Below, in pieces: positions 54,058 through 62,621 of a DNA stretch of 64,000 nucleotides (its first letter is position 1; each line of letters opens with the position of its first letter). The stretch is taken from positions 1-64,000 of the forward strand of contig JAENWR010000003.1 in assembly GCA_016649895.1 (NCBI GenBank), read 5' to 3'. The notes under the pieces are model-generated. The model was given only the letters and a program-made list of their open reading frames with translations. It had not been told where the DNA came from and searched no databases. Source of the stretch: Acidimicrobiia bacterium. Its GTDB lineage: Bacteria; Actinomycetota; Acidimicrobiia; Acidimicrobiales; SKKL01. The position numbers and the translations under genes were made by a program.

Positions 54058-54983
54058 CGGTCCTTCTTGATGGCGTCGAGGGCGGCGGCGAGGCGATCGA
54101 GCGCGGCCGGGGGCGGGATGCCGATGCGCACCGTACCCGGGAGGCCGAAGCTGGTGCAGTCGCGCACCACGACCCCCCGGGCGGCCAGGGCGTCGCGCAG
54201 TCCGGTGGCGGAGTGCACCAACACCCATGGGGCATCGGCCGCCTCGACATCGAACCCCCGGGTGACGAGCACCCGAACCAGCTCGAACCGAGCCTGGCGC
54301 ACCGCCGCGGCCGAGGCGCGCAGGTCGACGGCGGCGAGCACCTCGACGAGCACCGCCAGGGCGAGGGCACCCACCGACCACTCCGGTCGACGGGCGCGCA
54401 ACGCGTCGGCGGTGGTCGGATCGGGAGCGAGGACGTAGCCCAGGCGCAGCCCGGGGCAGGCGAGCAGCTTGGTGAGCGACCCGACCACCACCGCTCCGTC
54501 GAGGTGGTCACCGCGGGTCCAGGTGCCCGTGGTCATCGGCCAGTAGGCCTCGTCCCACACGGCGGCGGTGGCGTCTGGTGCGGCCAGGGCGCCGCTCGGT
54601 GAATGGGGGTTCGACCGCCAGCGGGGCGCGTCGTCGGCCACCTCGTGCAGATGTCGCCGATAGAGCGAGAACTCGGGCTCGTCGATCCGTCCGCGAGGCA
54701 TCACCGCCGCCACCAGTGCGATCGCCTCGCTACCCCCGTTCGTGAGCACGGCCACACCGGGGTCGACGCCCATCGCCGCGGCGAGCACGACCTCACCGGC
54801 GGCGATGTCGCCGTAGCGGCCGACGGAGTCGATCTGGTCGACGACCGCGGCGGCCACGTCGGGCGGGAAGGGGTTGAGCGACGCCGAGAGGTCGAGCACC
54901 TGGGCGACGTCGACCCCGAGCCACCGGGCGATGGCCGCTCCATCGCCGCCGTGGTCTCCAGGCGGCGGAACCGCTGGGCTCAC
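54054..54983 (-). CDS. cobD: L-threonine-O-3-phosphate decarboxylase (CobD/CobC)
   Basis: 309 residues, PLP fold type I. It makes (R)-1-amino-2-propanol O-phosphate, the linker between corrin ring and nucleotide loop. The family start LDLSASLNPFPPDVAAAVV lies near residue 27, TNGGSEAIALVAAV near 75, and the PLP lysine in VVVGSLTKLLACPGLRLGYV near 165. At 309 residues it is slightly shorter than Salmonella CobD (364). The GTG start overlaps the cbiB stop (GTGA). The substrate, threonine phosphate, would need a kinase such as PduX, not seen here. Confidence 0.87.
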   Translation of the reverse strand: MSPAVPPPGDHGGDGAAIARWLGVDVAQVLDLSASLNPFPPDVAAAVVDQIDSVGRYGDIAAGEVVLAAAMGVDPGVAVLTNGGSEAIALVAAVMPRGRIDEPEFSLYRRHLHEVADDAPRWRSNPHSPSGALAAPDATAAVWDEAYWPMTTGTWTRGDHLDGAVVVGSLTKLLACPGLRLGYVLAPDPTTADALRARRPEWSVGALALAVLVEVLAAVDLRASAAAVRQARFELVRVLVTRGFDVEAADAPWVLVHSATGLRDALAARGVVVRDCTSFGLPGTVRIGIPPPAALDRLAAALDAIKKDR

Positions 54984-55876
54984 CCGCGCAGCCGAGCGAG
55001 CCCGTAGCCGGCGAGGGCGGTGGCCATGGCGGTGCTGATCTCGGCGGAGAGCGACACCGCCCGTTCGATGTCGGCCGGGCGGGGAGGGCGACCCCAGCCG
55101 AGGCGCGGTCTCTCGTCGATGCGATCGGCGTAGGCGGTCGGGCCGCCGAGCTCGATGCCGAGAGCGGCGGCGAACGCTGCTTCGACCAGTCCGGAGTTGG
55201 GCGACGGATGAGCCGGCGCGTCGCGCCGGACGGTGCGGATGATGTCGCGGGCCGCACGTGGACGCGCCGCCACCACGAGGGCGACGGTGATGCGTGCCGG
55301 GACCCACGCCATGGCGTCGTCGAGGCGGGCGCTGGCGGTGCCGAAGCGGCCGTATCTATCGTTGCGGTAGCCCACCATCGAGTCGAGGGTGTCGATGGCA
55401 CGGTGGGCGAGCACGCCCTTGGCCCCGGCGACCGCCGCCCAGAAGGCGGGGGCCACGATGGCGTCGACGGTGTTCTCGGCCACCGATTCGATGGTGGCCC
55501 GGGCGATGCCGGCGGCGTCGAGCGCGTCGGGATCGCGGCCGACGAGGGAGGGTAGCTCGACACGGGCGGCGTCGAGGTCGTCGGCGTCGAGGTGCGCAGC
55601 GATCTCGAGCGCCGTGTCGTGGAGCTGACGGCCCCCGCTGGCGAGCCAGGTGGCGACGGCGGTCGAGCGGATCGCGACCGACGAGGCGACGCCGATGGCG
55701 GTCCCGGCGGCGGCATATGTGGCTCCGGCCGCGATGGTGTCGGCGTAGGTGCGCTCCTCGACCCTGGCCATTGCGGTGCCGAACCACCCGAGGGGGTGGG
55801 GCAGCCGGTCGGGGTAGGCGAACGCGCTGTCGGCGATGAGGCCGATGGCGGCGGCGCGTGCGTTGCCGCCCCTCAC
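54980..55876 (-). CDS. cbiB: Adenosylcobinamide-phosphate synthase CbiB
   Basis: 298 residues, membrane-associated. It attaches aminopropanol (phosphate) to adenosylcobyric acid. Family motifs include ADSAFAYPDRLPHPLGWFGT at residue 15, SVAENTVDAIVAPAFWAAV near 130, and SMVGYRNDRYGRFGTASARLDD near 165. Hydrophobic segments fit several membrane helices. The GTG start overlaps the cobS stop, as at every junction in this operon. Confidence 0.93.
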   Translation of the reverse strand: MRGGNARAAAIGLIADSAFAYPDRLPHPLGWFGTAMARVEERTYADTIAAGATYAAAGTAIGVASSVAIRSTAVATWLASGGRQLHDTALEIAAHLDADDLDAARVELPSLVGRDPDALDAAGIARATIESVAENTVDAIVAPAFWAAVAGAKGVLAHRAIDTLDSMVGYRNDRYGRFGTASARLDDAMAWVPARITVALVVAARPRAARDIIRTVRRDAPAHPSPNSGLVEAAFAAALGIELGGPTAYADRIDERPRLGWGRPPRPADIERAVSLSAEISTAMATALAGYGLARLRG

Positions 55877-56598
55877 CAGCGGGCCGCCATGGCGAGGAGG
55901 GCGCCCGTCTCACCGACGAGGCCGGCGGCGCCGAGCACGTCGCCGGTGAAGCCGCCGATGCGGCGCATCGCCAGGGCGACGACGGCCGCTGCGCAGATGG
56001 CCACCGCAGCGAGGCAGGCGACGCCGATCCAACCATCGCTGCCGATGGCGAGCAGGCCAGCGAGAAGGGCGCCGGTGACCGCGACCGCGACGGCGGATCC
56101 TCCGAGGAAGTCGGTGGCGAGGCCGCGGGAGCGGGCGTAGGGCACCCGGCGGGCGGCGGTGGCCATGACGGTGCGAGACGCGCACCAGATACCGGCGAGG
56201 AGGGCGGGGCGGGGTTCGACCGCCGAGAGCGCACCGATGCGCACGGCGGTGGTCGCGATGAGGGCCATGGCCCCGAAGGTACCGACATCGGGCTGGCGCA
56301 TGACATCGAGCCGCCGTTCGCGGTCCATGTGGGGGAGCAGACCGTCGGCGCTGTCGGCAAGACCATCGTGGTGCAGCGCCCCGGTGAGGACGAGGTCGAC
56401 GACGATCGCCACGACAGCGGCGAGGAGGGGAGGCCACACCTCGGCCGCGCCCCACCAGGCCAGGCCCACCGCTCCGCCGACCACCGCGCCCACCACCGGG
56501 AACCACGACATCGCCGCGGCCGTGGGTGTGGCCGATCGACCCACCACGGTGAGGAAGCCGATCGCTGCGCCGACGTCGTGGATGGGGGAGCGGGTCAC
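55873..56598 (-). CDS. cobS: Adenosylcobinamide-GDP ribazoletransferase (cobalamin synthase)
   Basis: 241 residues with about six membrane helices. It joins adenosylcobinamide-GDP with alpha-ribazole or its phosphate. The signature ALHHDGLADSADGLLPHMDRE near residue 60 contains the Asp residues needed for metal binding. LVGETGALLAMAARW forms the end. The GTG start overlaps the cobU stop. Confidence 0.93.
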   Translation of the reverse strand: MTRSPIHDVGAAIGFLTVVGRSATPTAAAMSWFPVVGAVVGGAVGLAWWGAAEVWPPLLAAVVAIVVDLVLTGALHHDGLADSADGLLPHMDRERRLDVMRQPDVGTFGAMALIATTAVRIGALSAVEPRPALLAGIWCASRTVMATAARRVPYARSRGLATDFLGGSAVAVAVTGALLAGLLAIGSDGWIGVACLAAVAICAAAVVALAMRRIGGFTGDVLGAAGLVGETGALLAMAARW

Positions 56599-57104
56599 AG
56601 CTGGTCCAAGCGCAGGACCCGACCGGCCACGACGAGGAGGGCGTCGTCGGCGACGGCAGCGAGCGCCTGGTTGAGCGTGCCGAGCGCATCGCGGAAGCGG
56701 CGCCCGAGCTCGGTCTCGGGGTGGACGCCCCATCCCACCTCGTCGGAGACGAGCACCGTGGTACCGAGGCGGCGCTGCAGCGCGCCGAGCAGCGGCACAG
56801 AGTCGACCGACATCTCGGGTTGCGCCGCGACCCAGGGGCCGAGCGAGTCGACCAGCACCGTGCCGGTGACCGATGCCAGCACGTCGCCCATATCGTACGG
56901 CGGCTCGACCGTCGTCCAGTGGTGCGGTCGCCGTCGGCGGTGGGCGTCGAGGCGGTGTGTGAGGTCCGGGTCGTCGGTGTCGTCGCCACGGTCCCACATC
57001 GTGGCCACGTAGGTCACGGCATCGTCGCCGGCCGCCTTGGTGGCGATGCGCTCGGCCACCGCCGACTTGCCCGAACGCGCTCCACCAAGGACGAGGACGA
57101 TCAC
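56595..57104 (-). CDS. cobU: Adenosylcobinamide kinase/guanylyltransferase
   Basis: 169 residues. It phosphorylates adenosylcobinamide and then transfers GMP to it. The P-loop is VLVLGGARSGKSAVAERIA near residue 5, with YVATMWDRGDDTDDPDLTHR carrying the guanylylated-His region near 40 and VLVDSLGPWVAAQPE near 85. A slightly short but complete CobU. The GTG start overlaps the cbiZ stop. Confidence 0.93.
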   Translation of the reverse strand: MIVLVLGGARSGKSAVAERIATKAAGDDAVTYVATMWDRGDDTDDPDLTHRLDAHRRRRPHHWTTVEPPYDMGDVLASVTGTVLVDSLGPWVAAQPEMSVDSVPLLGALQRRLGTTVLVSDEVGWGVHPETELGRRFRDALGTLNQALAAVADDALLVVAGRVLRLDQL

Positions 57105-57745
57105 CGGCTGCCCCAGGCGGCGAGACCATCGGCCACGGCGGCGTGCACCGCCCGCGCCACACGCGAGCCCCACACCGAGCGTGGCCCGCCGTAGGACTCG
57201 GCCGGGCCGTCGGGCGGGCACAGGACGCACACCGCATCGGTGGGGGTGCCGGTGCCATCGAGGCCGGCCTCGGCCATCGCCTGGCACTTCGCCTCGGTGG
57301 CGGTGGCCACAGCATTGACGAGCGCGGCGTCGGAGAGCCGGACGGGCAGGTCGATGACGACGTTGATCGTGCCGACGTAGGGGACCGTGGCTTCGTGCCA
57401 GTCCAGCGCGGGAGCGGCCGCCCACAACGCCTCGTTCACACCGACTGTGGCCCACGCACCCGCGCCGCCGTCGGCGTGGTGGACCAGCCCGGTCACATCG
57501 ACCGCGGTCATGAGCCCGACCCCGTCGCCCGGCAACTCGACGGATCGAGCGAGGTCGGCCAGGTGGTCCTCGGGATCGTCGCGGTCGTAGCCGTGGGCAA
57601 CGGTGGCGTTGAGAACCCATCCGCGCACTCCCAGCCCGCCGCCGAGGGTGGCCGATGACAACGCCAGGCGAGGTGTCGAGGGGGTCCACACGACGAACGG
57701 CAGCTGGACGTCTCCCTCGGTTCGTTCGTGGCGATCGATCCTCAT
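57101..57745 (-). CDS. cbiZ: Adenosylcobinamide amidohydrolase CbiZ
   Basis: 214 residues. It removes the aminopropanol arm from adenosylcobinamide (and from pseudo-B12 in some bacteria), producing adenosylcobyric acid for re-use by CbiB. Family stretches include LSSATLGGGLGVRGWVLNATV near residue 28 and TINVVIDLPVRLSDAALVNAV near 125. It is the first gene of the six-gene operon, which implies scavenging of foreign or incomplete corrinoids. A TACGGT -10 lies 9 nt before the ATG. No cobalamin riboswitch fits in the 79-nt gap. Confidence 0.88.
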   Translation of the reverse strand: MRIDRHERTEGDVQLPFVVWTPSTPRLALSSATLGGGLGVRGWVLNATVAHGYDRDDPEDHLADLARSVELPGDGVGLMTAVDVTGLVHHADGGAGAWATVGVNEALWAAAPALDWHEATVPYVGTINVVIDLPVRLSDAALVNAVATATEAKCQAMAEAGLDGTGTPTDAVCVLCPPDGPAESYGGPRSVWGSRVARAVHAAVADGLAAWGSR

Positions 57746-57754
57746 TCGTCCGTG

Positions 57755-57760
57755 ACCGTA
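57755..57760 (-). promoter_or_regulatory. -10 element TACGGT for the cob operon
   Basis: TACGGT on the minus strand, 9 nt before the cbiZ ATG. Confidence 0.45.
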
Positions 57761-57812
57761 GCTGTGTCGCTGAAGGTCGGGAGTCGCCGGGTCGTGCCCG
57801 GACCGGCGGCGT

Positions 57813-57818
57813 TAGGGT
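57813..57818 (+). promoter_or_regulatory. -10 element TAGGGT for the Nudix gene, leaderless
   Basis: TAGGGT with a 6-nt gap to the GTG at 57825, divergent from the cob operon. Confidence 0.55.
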
Positions 57819-57824
57819 CGAGGT

Positions 57825-58295
57825 GTGATCGATCGCTTCGTCATCGTGCCCGCCGCCTACGTCGTCTTCCTGCGGCCCACCACCGGCGAGATCGCCGACG
57901 CCGAGGTGCTCCTCCAGTTGCGCAGCGGCACCGGCTACATGGACGACCACTGGGCGACCATCGCCGGTCACGTCGAGAAGGGTGAGTCGGTGTTCGCAGC
58001 GGCGGCGCGCGAGGCGGCGGAGGAGATCGGCGTCACCGTGGCACCCGAGGCCCTGATCCCACTGTGTGCCATGCACCGAACAGGCACTGGCGACGCCATC
58101 GACGAGCGCGTCGACTGGTTCTTCTCGACGGTGGTGTGGACCGGTGACCCCGTCGTCATGGAGAGCACCAAGTGCGCCGACCTGCAGTGGTTCGCGCTCA
58201 ACGCACTGCCCGACCCCGTGGTGCCGCACGAACGCCGGGTGCTCGACCTCGTGCGCCAGGGAGCCGTGCCCCCGATCCTGACCCATGGCTTCTGA
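57825..58295 (+). CDS. Nudix hydrolase
   Basis: 156 residues. The Nudix box is canonical: GHVEKGESVFAAAAREAAEE followed by IGV, near residue 48. The preceding VLLQLRSGTGYMDDHWATIA resembles 8-oxo-dGTPase-like members, but the substrate cannot be assigned. The GTG start follows a leaderless promoter. Confidence 0.9.
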   Translation: MIDRFVIVPAAYVVFLRPTTGEIADAEVLLQLRSGTGYMDDHWATIAGHVEKGESVFAAAAREAAEEIGVTVAPEALIPLCAMHRTGTGDAIDERVDWFFSTVVWTGDPVVMESTKCADLQWFALNALPDPVVPHERRVLDLVRQGAVPPILTHGF

Positions 58296-58312
58296 CCCAG
58301 GAGGTGCCGCAG

Positions 58313-59089
58313 GTGGCTGCCGATGACGTGAGGTTCGGGCCCGACGCCACCGCCGATGAGCTGCTCGTGGCCATCGACGCCGAGGGCTATGCCGTGGTCG
58401 AGCGGCTGCTCGACGCCGAGCGCGTGAGCGCCATCCGCGCCGCGCTGGCGCCGGTGCTGGCGGCCACGCCCGACGGACGCAACGACTTCGAGGGGTTCGC
58501 CACCAAGCGGATCTATGCGCTCTTCGCCAAGACCCGTGCCTTCGACGACCTCGCCATCCATCCGCTCGTGCTCGGTGTCTGCGACGCGATCCTCGTGCAC
58601 CACCAGCTCAGTGCACCCACCGGCATTGAGATCGGCCCGGGTTCGCCCGAGCAGCCGTTGCACCGCGACGACTCGATCTACCCCCTGCCTGACCCGCACC
58701 GCGAGTTCGTGGTCAACACCATGTGGGCGTTGCAGGACTTCACCGAGGAGAACGGGGCGACCCGGCTGATCCCGGGCAGTCATGGCGGCCAGCCGCGCCC
58801 CGACGCGCCCACCATCGCCGCCGAGATGCCGGCGGGGTCTGTGCTGTTCTACCCGGGCAGCCTGTGGCACGGGGGTGGTGCGAACCGCAGCGCCGAGCCG
58901 CGGCTCGGTGTCATCCTCGAGTACGCGTGGGCCTACCTCCGCCCCCAGGAGAACCACCTGCTGGCGGTTCCCCGTGAGGTGGCGGCGGACCTTCCGGAAC
59001 GCCTGCAAGAGCTCCTCGGCTACGGGATCTGCCCACCGTTCGTGGGCTACGTCGACGGCCGCCACCCCCGCCGGGTGCTCGAGGGATGA
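58313..59089 (+). CDS. Phytanoyl-CoA dioxygenase (PhyH) family protein
   Basis: 258 residues. It is an Fe(II)/2-oxoglutarate dioxygenase fold. The facial triad fits HRDDSIYPL (HxD) near residue 122 and LWHGGGANRSAEPRLG near 185, where the Arg would bind 2-oxoglutarate. Members hydroxylate acyl-CoAs or diverse small molecules; the substrate is unknown. The GTG at 58313 is fixed by AGGAGG (58299-58304), 8 nt upstream. Confidence 0.85.
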   Translation: MAADDVRFGPDATADELLVAIDAEGYAVVERLLDAERVSAIRAALAPVLAATPDGRNDFEGFATKRIYALFAKTRAFDDLAIHPLVLGVCDAILVHHQLSAPTGIEIGPGSPEQPLHRDDSIYPLPDPHREFVVNTMWALQDFTEENGATRLIPGSHGGQPRPDAPTIAAEMPAGSVLFYPGSLWHGGGANRSAEPRLGVILEYAWAYLRPQENHLLAVPREVAADLPERLQELLGYGICPPFVGYVDGRHPRRVLEG

Positions 59090-59188
59090 ACCCGGCGGCC
59101 GCTGCCCTCCGAGATGAGGCGTGGCAGAGCGAACGGCACGATGGTGGCAGACTCGGTGCACTCGACCGACACGGGGGTGACCGCAGGG

Positions 59189-60109
59189 ATGTCGACGGAT
59201 CCGACCAGCGACGACTTCGACTACGACGAGTTCGCCTACTTCGAGGAGAACGCGCGGGAAGCAGGGCTCGAGTGGAACGGTCCGCCCGAGGTGGGGAGGA
59301 TCGCGGTCGGCGTTGCCGGAAGCCGCGAGGTCAGCGCGCTGCGGTGGGGGAGTGGCCCCGTCGAGGTGGTGCTGGTCCATGGATCGGCGCAGAACGCGCA
59401 CACCTGGGACACCGTGGCTCTGGCCCTCGGCCGCCCTGCACTCGCGGTCGACCTGCCGGGCCACGGGCACAGCGGTTGGCGCGACGACTTCGGCTACATG
59501 CCCCACCAACTGGCCGACGACCTGGCGGTGGTCATCGAAGAGCTGTGCGACGGACCGATCGTGCTCGTGGGCATGTCGCTCGGCGGTTCCACCACCAACT
59601 CGTTGGCGGCACGCCGGCCCGACCTCGTGCGGCGCCTCATCGCCGTCGACATCACCCCCAACCCGAGCAGCGCCGCGGTGAAGGACATCCACGACTTCAT
59701 CGCTGGCCCGCAGACCTTCCCGAGCTTCGCCGAGATCCTCGAGCGCACCGTGAAGTTCAACCCAACTCGATCCGGGAGCTCGTTGCGGCGGGGCATCGTG
59801 CACAACGCCGCGCGCAACCCCGACGGGTCGTGGCAGTGGCGCTACGACCGGCGCGACCGCAGCGGCGCGCCCAAGGTCGAGCGGCCCGACGCGTGGACCG
59901 AGATCGAGCAGATCGCTGCGCCCTACCTGCTGGCACGCGGTGGAGCCAAGGGGTCGGTCGTCACCGACGAGGCGGTCGAGGAGCTGTTGCGCCGCCGTCC
60001 GGCCACCGAGGTGGTCACCGTCGATGGAGCGGGTCACTCCATCCAGGGCGACAAGCCGGTGGAGCTGGCGGCCGCCATCGAGGCGTTCGGCTTCGGCACC
60101 GACGCCTGA
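59189..60109 (+). CDS. Alpha/beta hydrolase
   Basis: 306 residues. The oxyanion region is VVLVHGSAQNAHTWDTVALA near residue 65, with DLPGHGHSGW, the nucleophile elbow VLVGMSLGGSTTNSLA near 130 and the catalytic His in VDGAGHSIQGDKP near 290. The acid is probably an Asp/Glu in the cap-proximal part. ATG 59189 is used because the residues before it look non-conserved; ATG 59141 and ATG 59114 are in frame. The substrate is unknown. Confidence 0.82.
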   Translation: MSTDPTSDDFDYDEFAYFEENAREAGLEWNGPPEVGRIAVGVAGSREVSALRWGSGPVEVVLVHGSAQNAHTWDTVALALGRPALAVDLPGHGHSGWRDDFGYMPHQLADDLAVVIEELCDGPIVLVGMSLGGSTTNSLAARRPDLVRRLIAVDITPNPSSAAVKDIHDFIAGPQTFPSFAEILERTVKFNPTRSGSSLRRGIVHNAARNPDGSWQWRYDRRDRSGAPKVERPDAWTEIEQIAAPYLLARGGAKGSVVTDEAVEELLRRRPATEVVTVDGAGHSIQGDKPVELAAAIEAFGFGTDA

Positions 60110-60135
60110 GGCTCGCTCGGAGCGGCGGCGTCCGA

Positions 60136-61131
60136 TCAGCCGTCGAGGTCGTCGAGCGTCACCTCGTGCAAGAGCGGGCCGCCCACGACGTAGCGCTCGA
60201 GGTTCTGCGCGAAGGTCTCCGCCGCCCGGCGGAAACGGCCGTCGCCCAGCGCCGAGCTGTGGGGGGTGAGGACGACCCGAGGATGCGTCCACAGCGGGTC
60301 GTCGGCCGGTAGCGGCTCGGTGGCGGTCACGTCGAGGACGGCGCGCGCCGGTCGCCCCTCGTCGAGCGCGCTGAGCAGAGCAGCCTCGTCGACGAGGGCA
60401 CCGCGACCGATGTTGACGAGGACCGAACCGGCGCGCATGTGGCGGAGGAGCTCGGCGTCGACCATGCCGGTGGTGCCGGCGGTCGCTGGCGTGGCGAGCA
60501 CGACGACGTCGGATTCTGGAAGGAGGCCGAGCACCTCGTCGGGACGGGCGATGGCGTCGACGGGCTCGTGCCCCTCGGGGGAGCGACGGACGCCGACGAC
60601 GTGGGCGCCGAACGCGCGGGCTCGCACCGCGATCTCGCGGCCGATGGTGCCGAGGCCGATGACGAGCCACCTGGTCGACCCCATCTCGACGAAGTCGTGT
60701 CGCTCCCACCGCCGTTCGGCGGCAGCCGCTCGCCACGCGTCGGCATCCTGCAGGTGGTCGAGCGCCGCGCGCAGCACGAAGTCGGCGATGGGCGGGCCCG
60801 AGATGTGCGATGACGTGAGCCGCACCCCTCGGCGCAGCATCTGACCGAACACTGGCGCGTCGAACCCGGCCGCCGACGACTGGAACCAGCGCAGCGACGC
60901 GGCACGTGTGACCAGGCCGAAGAACTGTCGCATGGGTCCGTCGTCGAACAGGTCGGAGGTGAGCCACGCCACCTCGGGTGCGGCGTCGCGCGGATCGAGC
61001 ACGTCGGCGCTGCCGTCGATCCGGAGGGTTCCATCGGCGTCGAACACGAGCCACCGAGCGGCGGGCGGGGCGGCGGCTTCGAGGAGATCGCGATGGTCGT
61101 CAAGCGCCCTCGACGTGAGGAGGAGGTCCAT
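60136..61131 (-). CDS. D-isomer specific 2-hydroxyacid dehydrogenase
   Basis: 331 residues. The NAD-binding motif is WLVIGLGTIGREIAVRARAF near residue 152. The catalytic Arg is in LVNIGRGALVDEAAL, the Glu in DVTATEPLPADDPLW and the His in VLTPHSSALGDGRF, in the usual order. The N-terminal substrate domain is divergent, so the substrate is unclear. It is convergent with the alpha/beta hydrolase. Confidence 0.9.
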   Translation of the reverse strand: MDLLLTSRALDDHRDLLEAAAPPAARWLVFDADGTLRIDGSADVLDPRDAAPEVAWLTSDLFDDGPMRQFFGLVTRAASLRWFQSSAAGFDAPVFGQMLRRGVRLTSSHISGPPIADFVLRAALDHLQDADAWRAAAAERRWERHDFVEMGSTRWLVIGLGTIGREIAVRARAFGAHVVGVRRSPEGHEPVDAIARPDEVLGLLPESDVVVLATPATAGTTGMVDAELLRHMRAGSVLVNIGRGALVDEAALLSALDEGRPARAVLDVTATEPLPADDPLWTHPRVVLTPHSSALGDGRFRRAAETFAQNLERYVVGGPLLHEVTLDDLDG

Positions 61132-61170
61132 GGTGAGGGGTCCTGAAGGTGAGGTGGACGTACGGAGGGT

Positions 61171-61860
61171 TCAGCTGGGCGGGGCAGGTACCGCCGACAT
61201 GGAGTCGAGGTGGCCCGTGTCGTTGTAGCGACGGATGATCCAACGTTCGTCGGTGATGACCAGGTGGTGCAACGAGCCGTTGTCGGCGCCAGAGAAGGCG
61301 AAGGGGCGCGAGCGAGCGGCGTGGGCCAGCAGGGCGCCGATCACCCCGCCGTGGACGACGGCAACCACCATCTCGTCGGGGTGTCGAGCGTGGATCTCCT
61401 CGACCACCGCCACGGTGCGCTGGGTGAGCGATGCGTTCGACTCCGCACCGGGGATGGCGTCCCAGCGTTCCTCGCGGAAGAGCACCTCGGCCACTGGATC
61501 CTTGGCGACGATGCGCTCGCGGTAGAGGCCACCCTCCCAGTCGCCGAGATGCACCTCGCGCAGGTCGGGTTCGACGACAGGGGTGATGCCGAGGCGTGCC
61601 GCCAGGGGAGCGGCGGTCTCGTGCGTGCGACGAAGCGAGGTCACGTAGATGGCTGCGATGTCCTCGTCGGCCAGGCGCTCGCCGACGCGGTCGGCCTGCC
61701 AGCGGCCCAGCTCGGCGAGAGCGGGATCGCCGTGGCCGTCGACGAGGTCGAATCGGGTGCCCGGGCGGTGCGGCGCCGATTCTCCGTGACGCACCAGGAT
61801 CAGTTGCGTGGCCCCCGGCGGGGGAGCGAATCGGTACTGACGGAGCTCGGTCTCGGACAC
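61171..61860 (-). CDS. Histidine phosphatase family protein
   Basis: 229 residues. The phospho-histidine motif is LILVRHGESAPHRPGTRFDL near residue 22. The second Arg is in VTSLRRTHETAAPL, and the second catalytic His in VVAVVHGGVIGALLAHAA. Broad-specificity phosphatases, phosphoglycerate mutases and CobC all share this fold. The GTG at 61860 is preferred because AAGGGGA lies just upstream and a TAGGGT -10 at 61898-61903. It is not in the cob operon, but a CobC role cannot be excluded. Confidence 0.88.
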   Translation of the reverse strand: MSETELRQYRFAPPPGATQLILVRHGESAPHRPGTRFDLVDGHGDPALAELGRWQADRVGERLADEDIAAIYVTSLRRTHETAAPLAARLGITPVVEPDLREVHLGDWEGGLYRERIVAKDPVAEVLFREERWDAIPGAESNASLTQRTVAVVEEIHARHPDEMVVAVVHGGVIGALLAHAARSRPFAFSGADNGSLHHLVITDERWIIRRYNDTGHLDSMSAVPAPPS

Positions 61861-61897
61861 TCTGTTCCCCTTGGTCGCGGCGGGTCGACGGGCGCGG

Positions 61898-61903
61898 ACC
61901 CTA
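61898..61903 (-). promoter_or_regulatory. -10 element TAGGGT for the histidine phosphatase gene
   Basis: TAGGGT on the minus strand, 37 nt before the GTG, giving a 5' UTR of about 30 nt with an AAGGGGA ribosome-binding site. Confidence 0.45.
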
Positions 61904-61945
61904 GCAACCGAGTGTGAACGACCGGTGTGGCAAGGTGACCGCGTG

Positions 61946-62554
61946 ATGAACGGGCTGGTGCAAGGTTCGGACGGGAAGTGGCGCTGCTGGTGGGGCACGA
62001 GCCCCGACATCTACGTCGACTACCACGACACCGAGTGGGGGCGTCCGGTGCTCGACGACGACCGTCTCTACGAGAAGATGTGCCTCGAAGGGTTCCAGGC
62101 GGGCCTCTCGTGGTTGACGATCCTCAACAAGCGCAAGTCGTTCCGTGCCGCGTTCGCCGGGTTTCGCATCGCCGATGTGGCGGCGTTCGACGAGCGCGAC
62201 GTCGACCGCTTGCTCGCCGACGCCGGCATCGTTCGACATCGAGGCAAGATCGAGGCCGCCATCGGCAACGCTCGAGCTGCCCTCGAGGTGCAGGAGTCGG
62301 AGGGCTCGCTCGCTGCACTCGTGTGGTCGTTCGAGCCATCTTCCGCCCCTCCGCTGACGATGGCCGAGGTGCTCGCGGTGACGCCGGACTCGACCGCGAT
62401 GTCGAAGGAGCTCAAGAAGCGGGGGTTCCGCTTCGTGGGTCCCACCACCATGCACGCGCTGATGCAGGCCATGGGTCTGGTGAACGAGCACATCGACGGG
62501 TGTTGGGTGCGTGACGAGGTGGAGGCCGAGCGCCAGGCCGCCGCCCACCCCTGA
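61946..62554 (+). CDS. tag: DNA-3-methyladenine glycosylase I
   Basis: 202 residues. It removes 3-methyladenine from alkylated DNA. Family motifs are KWRCWWGTSPDIYVDYHDTEWG near residue 11, quoted in part as RCWWG and YHDTEWG, then LEGFQAGLSWLTILNKR near 48 and KKRGFRFVGPTTMHALMQA near 155. The zinc ligands (Cys near the N-terminus, His in YHDTEW, His and Cys near the C-terminus in NEHIDGCW) appear intact. GTG 61943 is a near-equivalent alternative start. Confidence 0.93.
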   Translation: MNGLVQGSDGKWRCWWGTSPDIYVDYHDTEWGRPVLDDDRLYEKMCLEGFQAGLSWLTILNKRKSFRAAFAGFRIADVAAFDERDVDRLLADAGIVRHRGKIEAAIGNARAALEVQESEGSLAALVWSFEPSSAPPLTMAEVLAVTPDSTAMSKELKKRGFRFVGPTTMHALMQAMGLVNEHIDGCWVRDEVEAERQAAAHP

Positions 62555-62587
62555 CGAGGGTTGTGGTGGCCCCTGGCTGCTCGAAAA

Positions 62588-62621
62588 TGCTATAACGATC
62601 GAATGGTGCTATCAATGCTAG
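62588..62621 (+). promoter_or_regulatory. Extended -10 (TGCTATAAC) and TGCTA direct repeats before the AAA ATPase gene
   Basis: TGCTATAAC at 62588-62596 is a textbook extended -10. TGCTAT recurs at 62607-62612 and TGCTAG at 62616-62621 between it and the start at 62647. The stretch is markedly AT-richer than its surroundings. The repeats could be a repressor operator downstream of the start point. Confidence 0.5.

Noticed and set aside
57746-57824. Possible cobalamin riboswitch upstream of cbiZ
   Set aside because: The gap is only 79 nt, shared with a divergent promoter, and no B12-box-like sequence was found.
57968-61054. 1028-codon minus-strand open frame opposite Nudix, PhyH and hydrolase genes
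   Set aside because: It has no recognisable domain and the opposite strand has three genes with intact catalytic motifs.
61171-61860. Histidine phosphatase as the operon's CobC
   Set aside because: It lies outside the cob operon with its own promoter and resembles general family members; kept only as an alternative.
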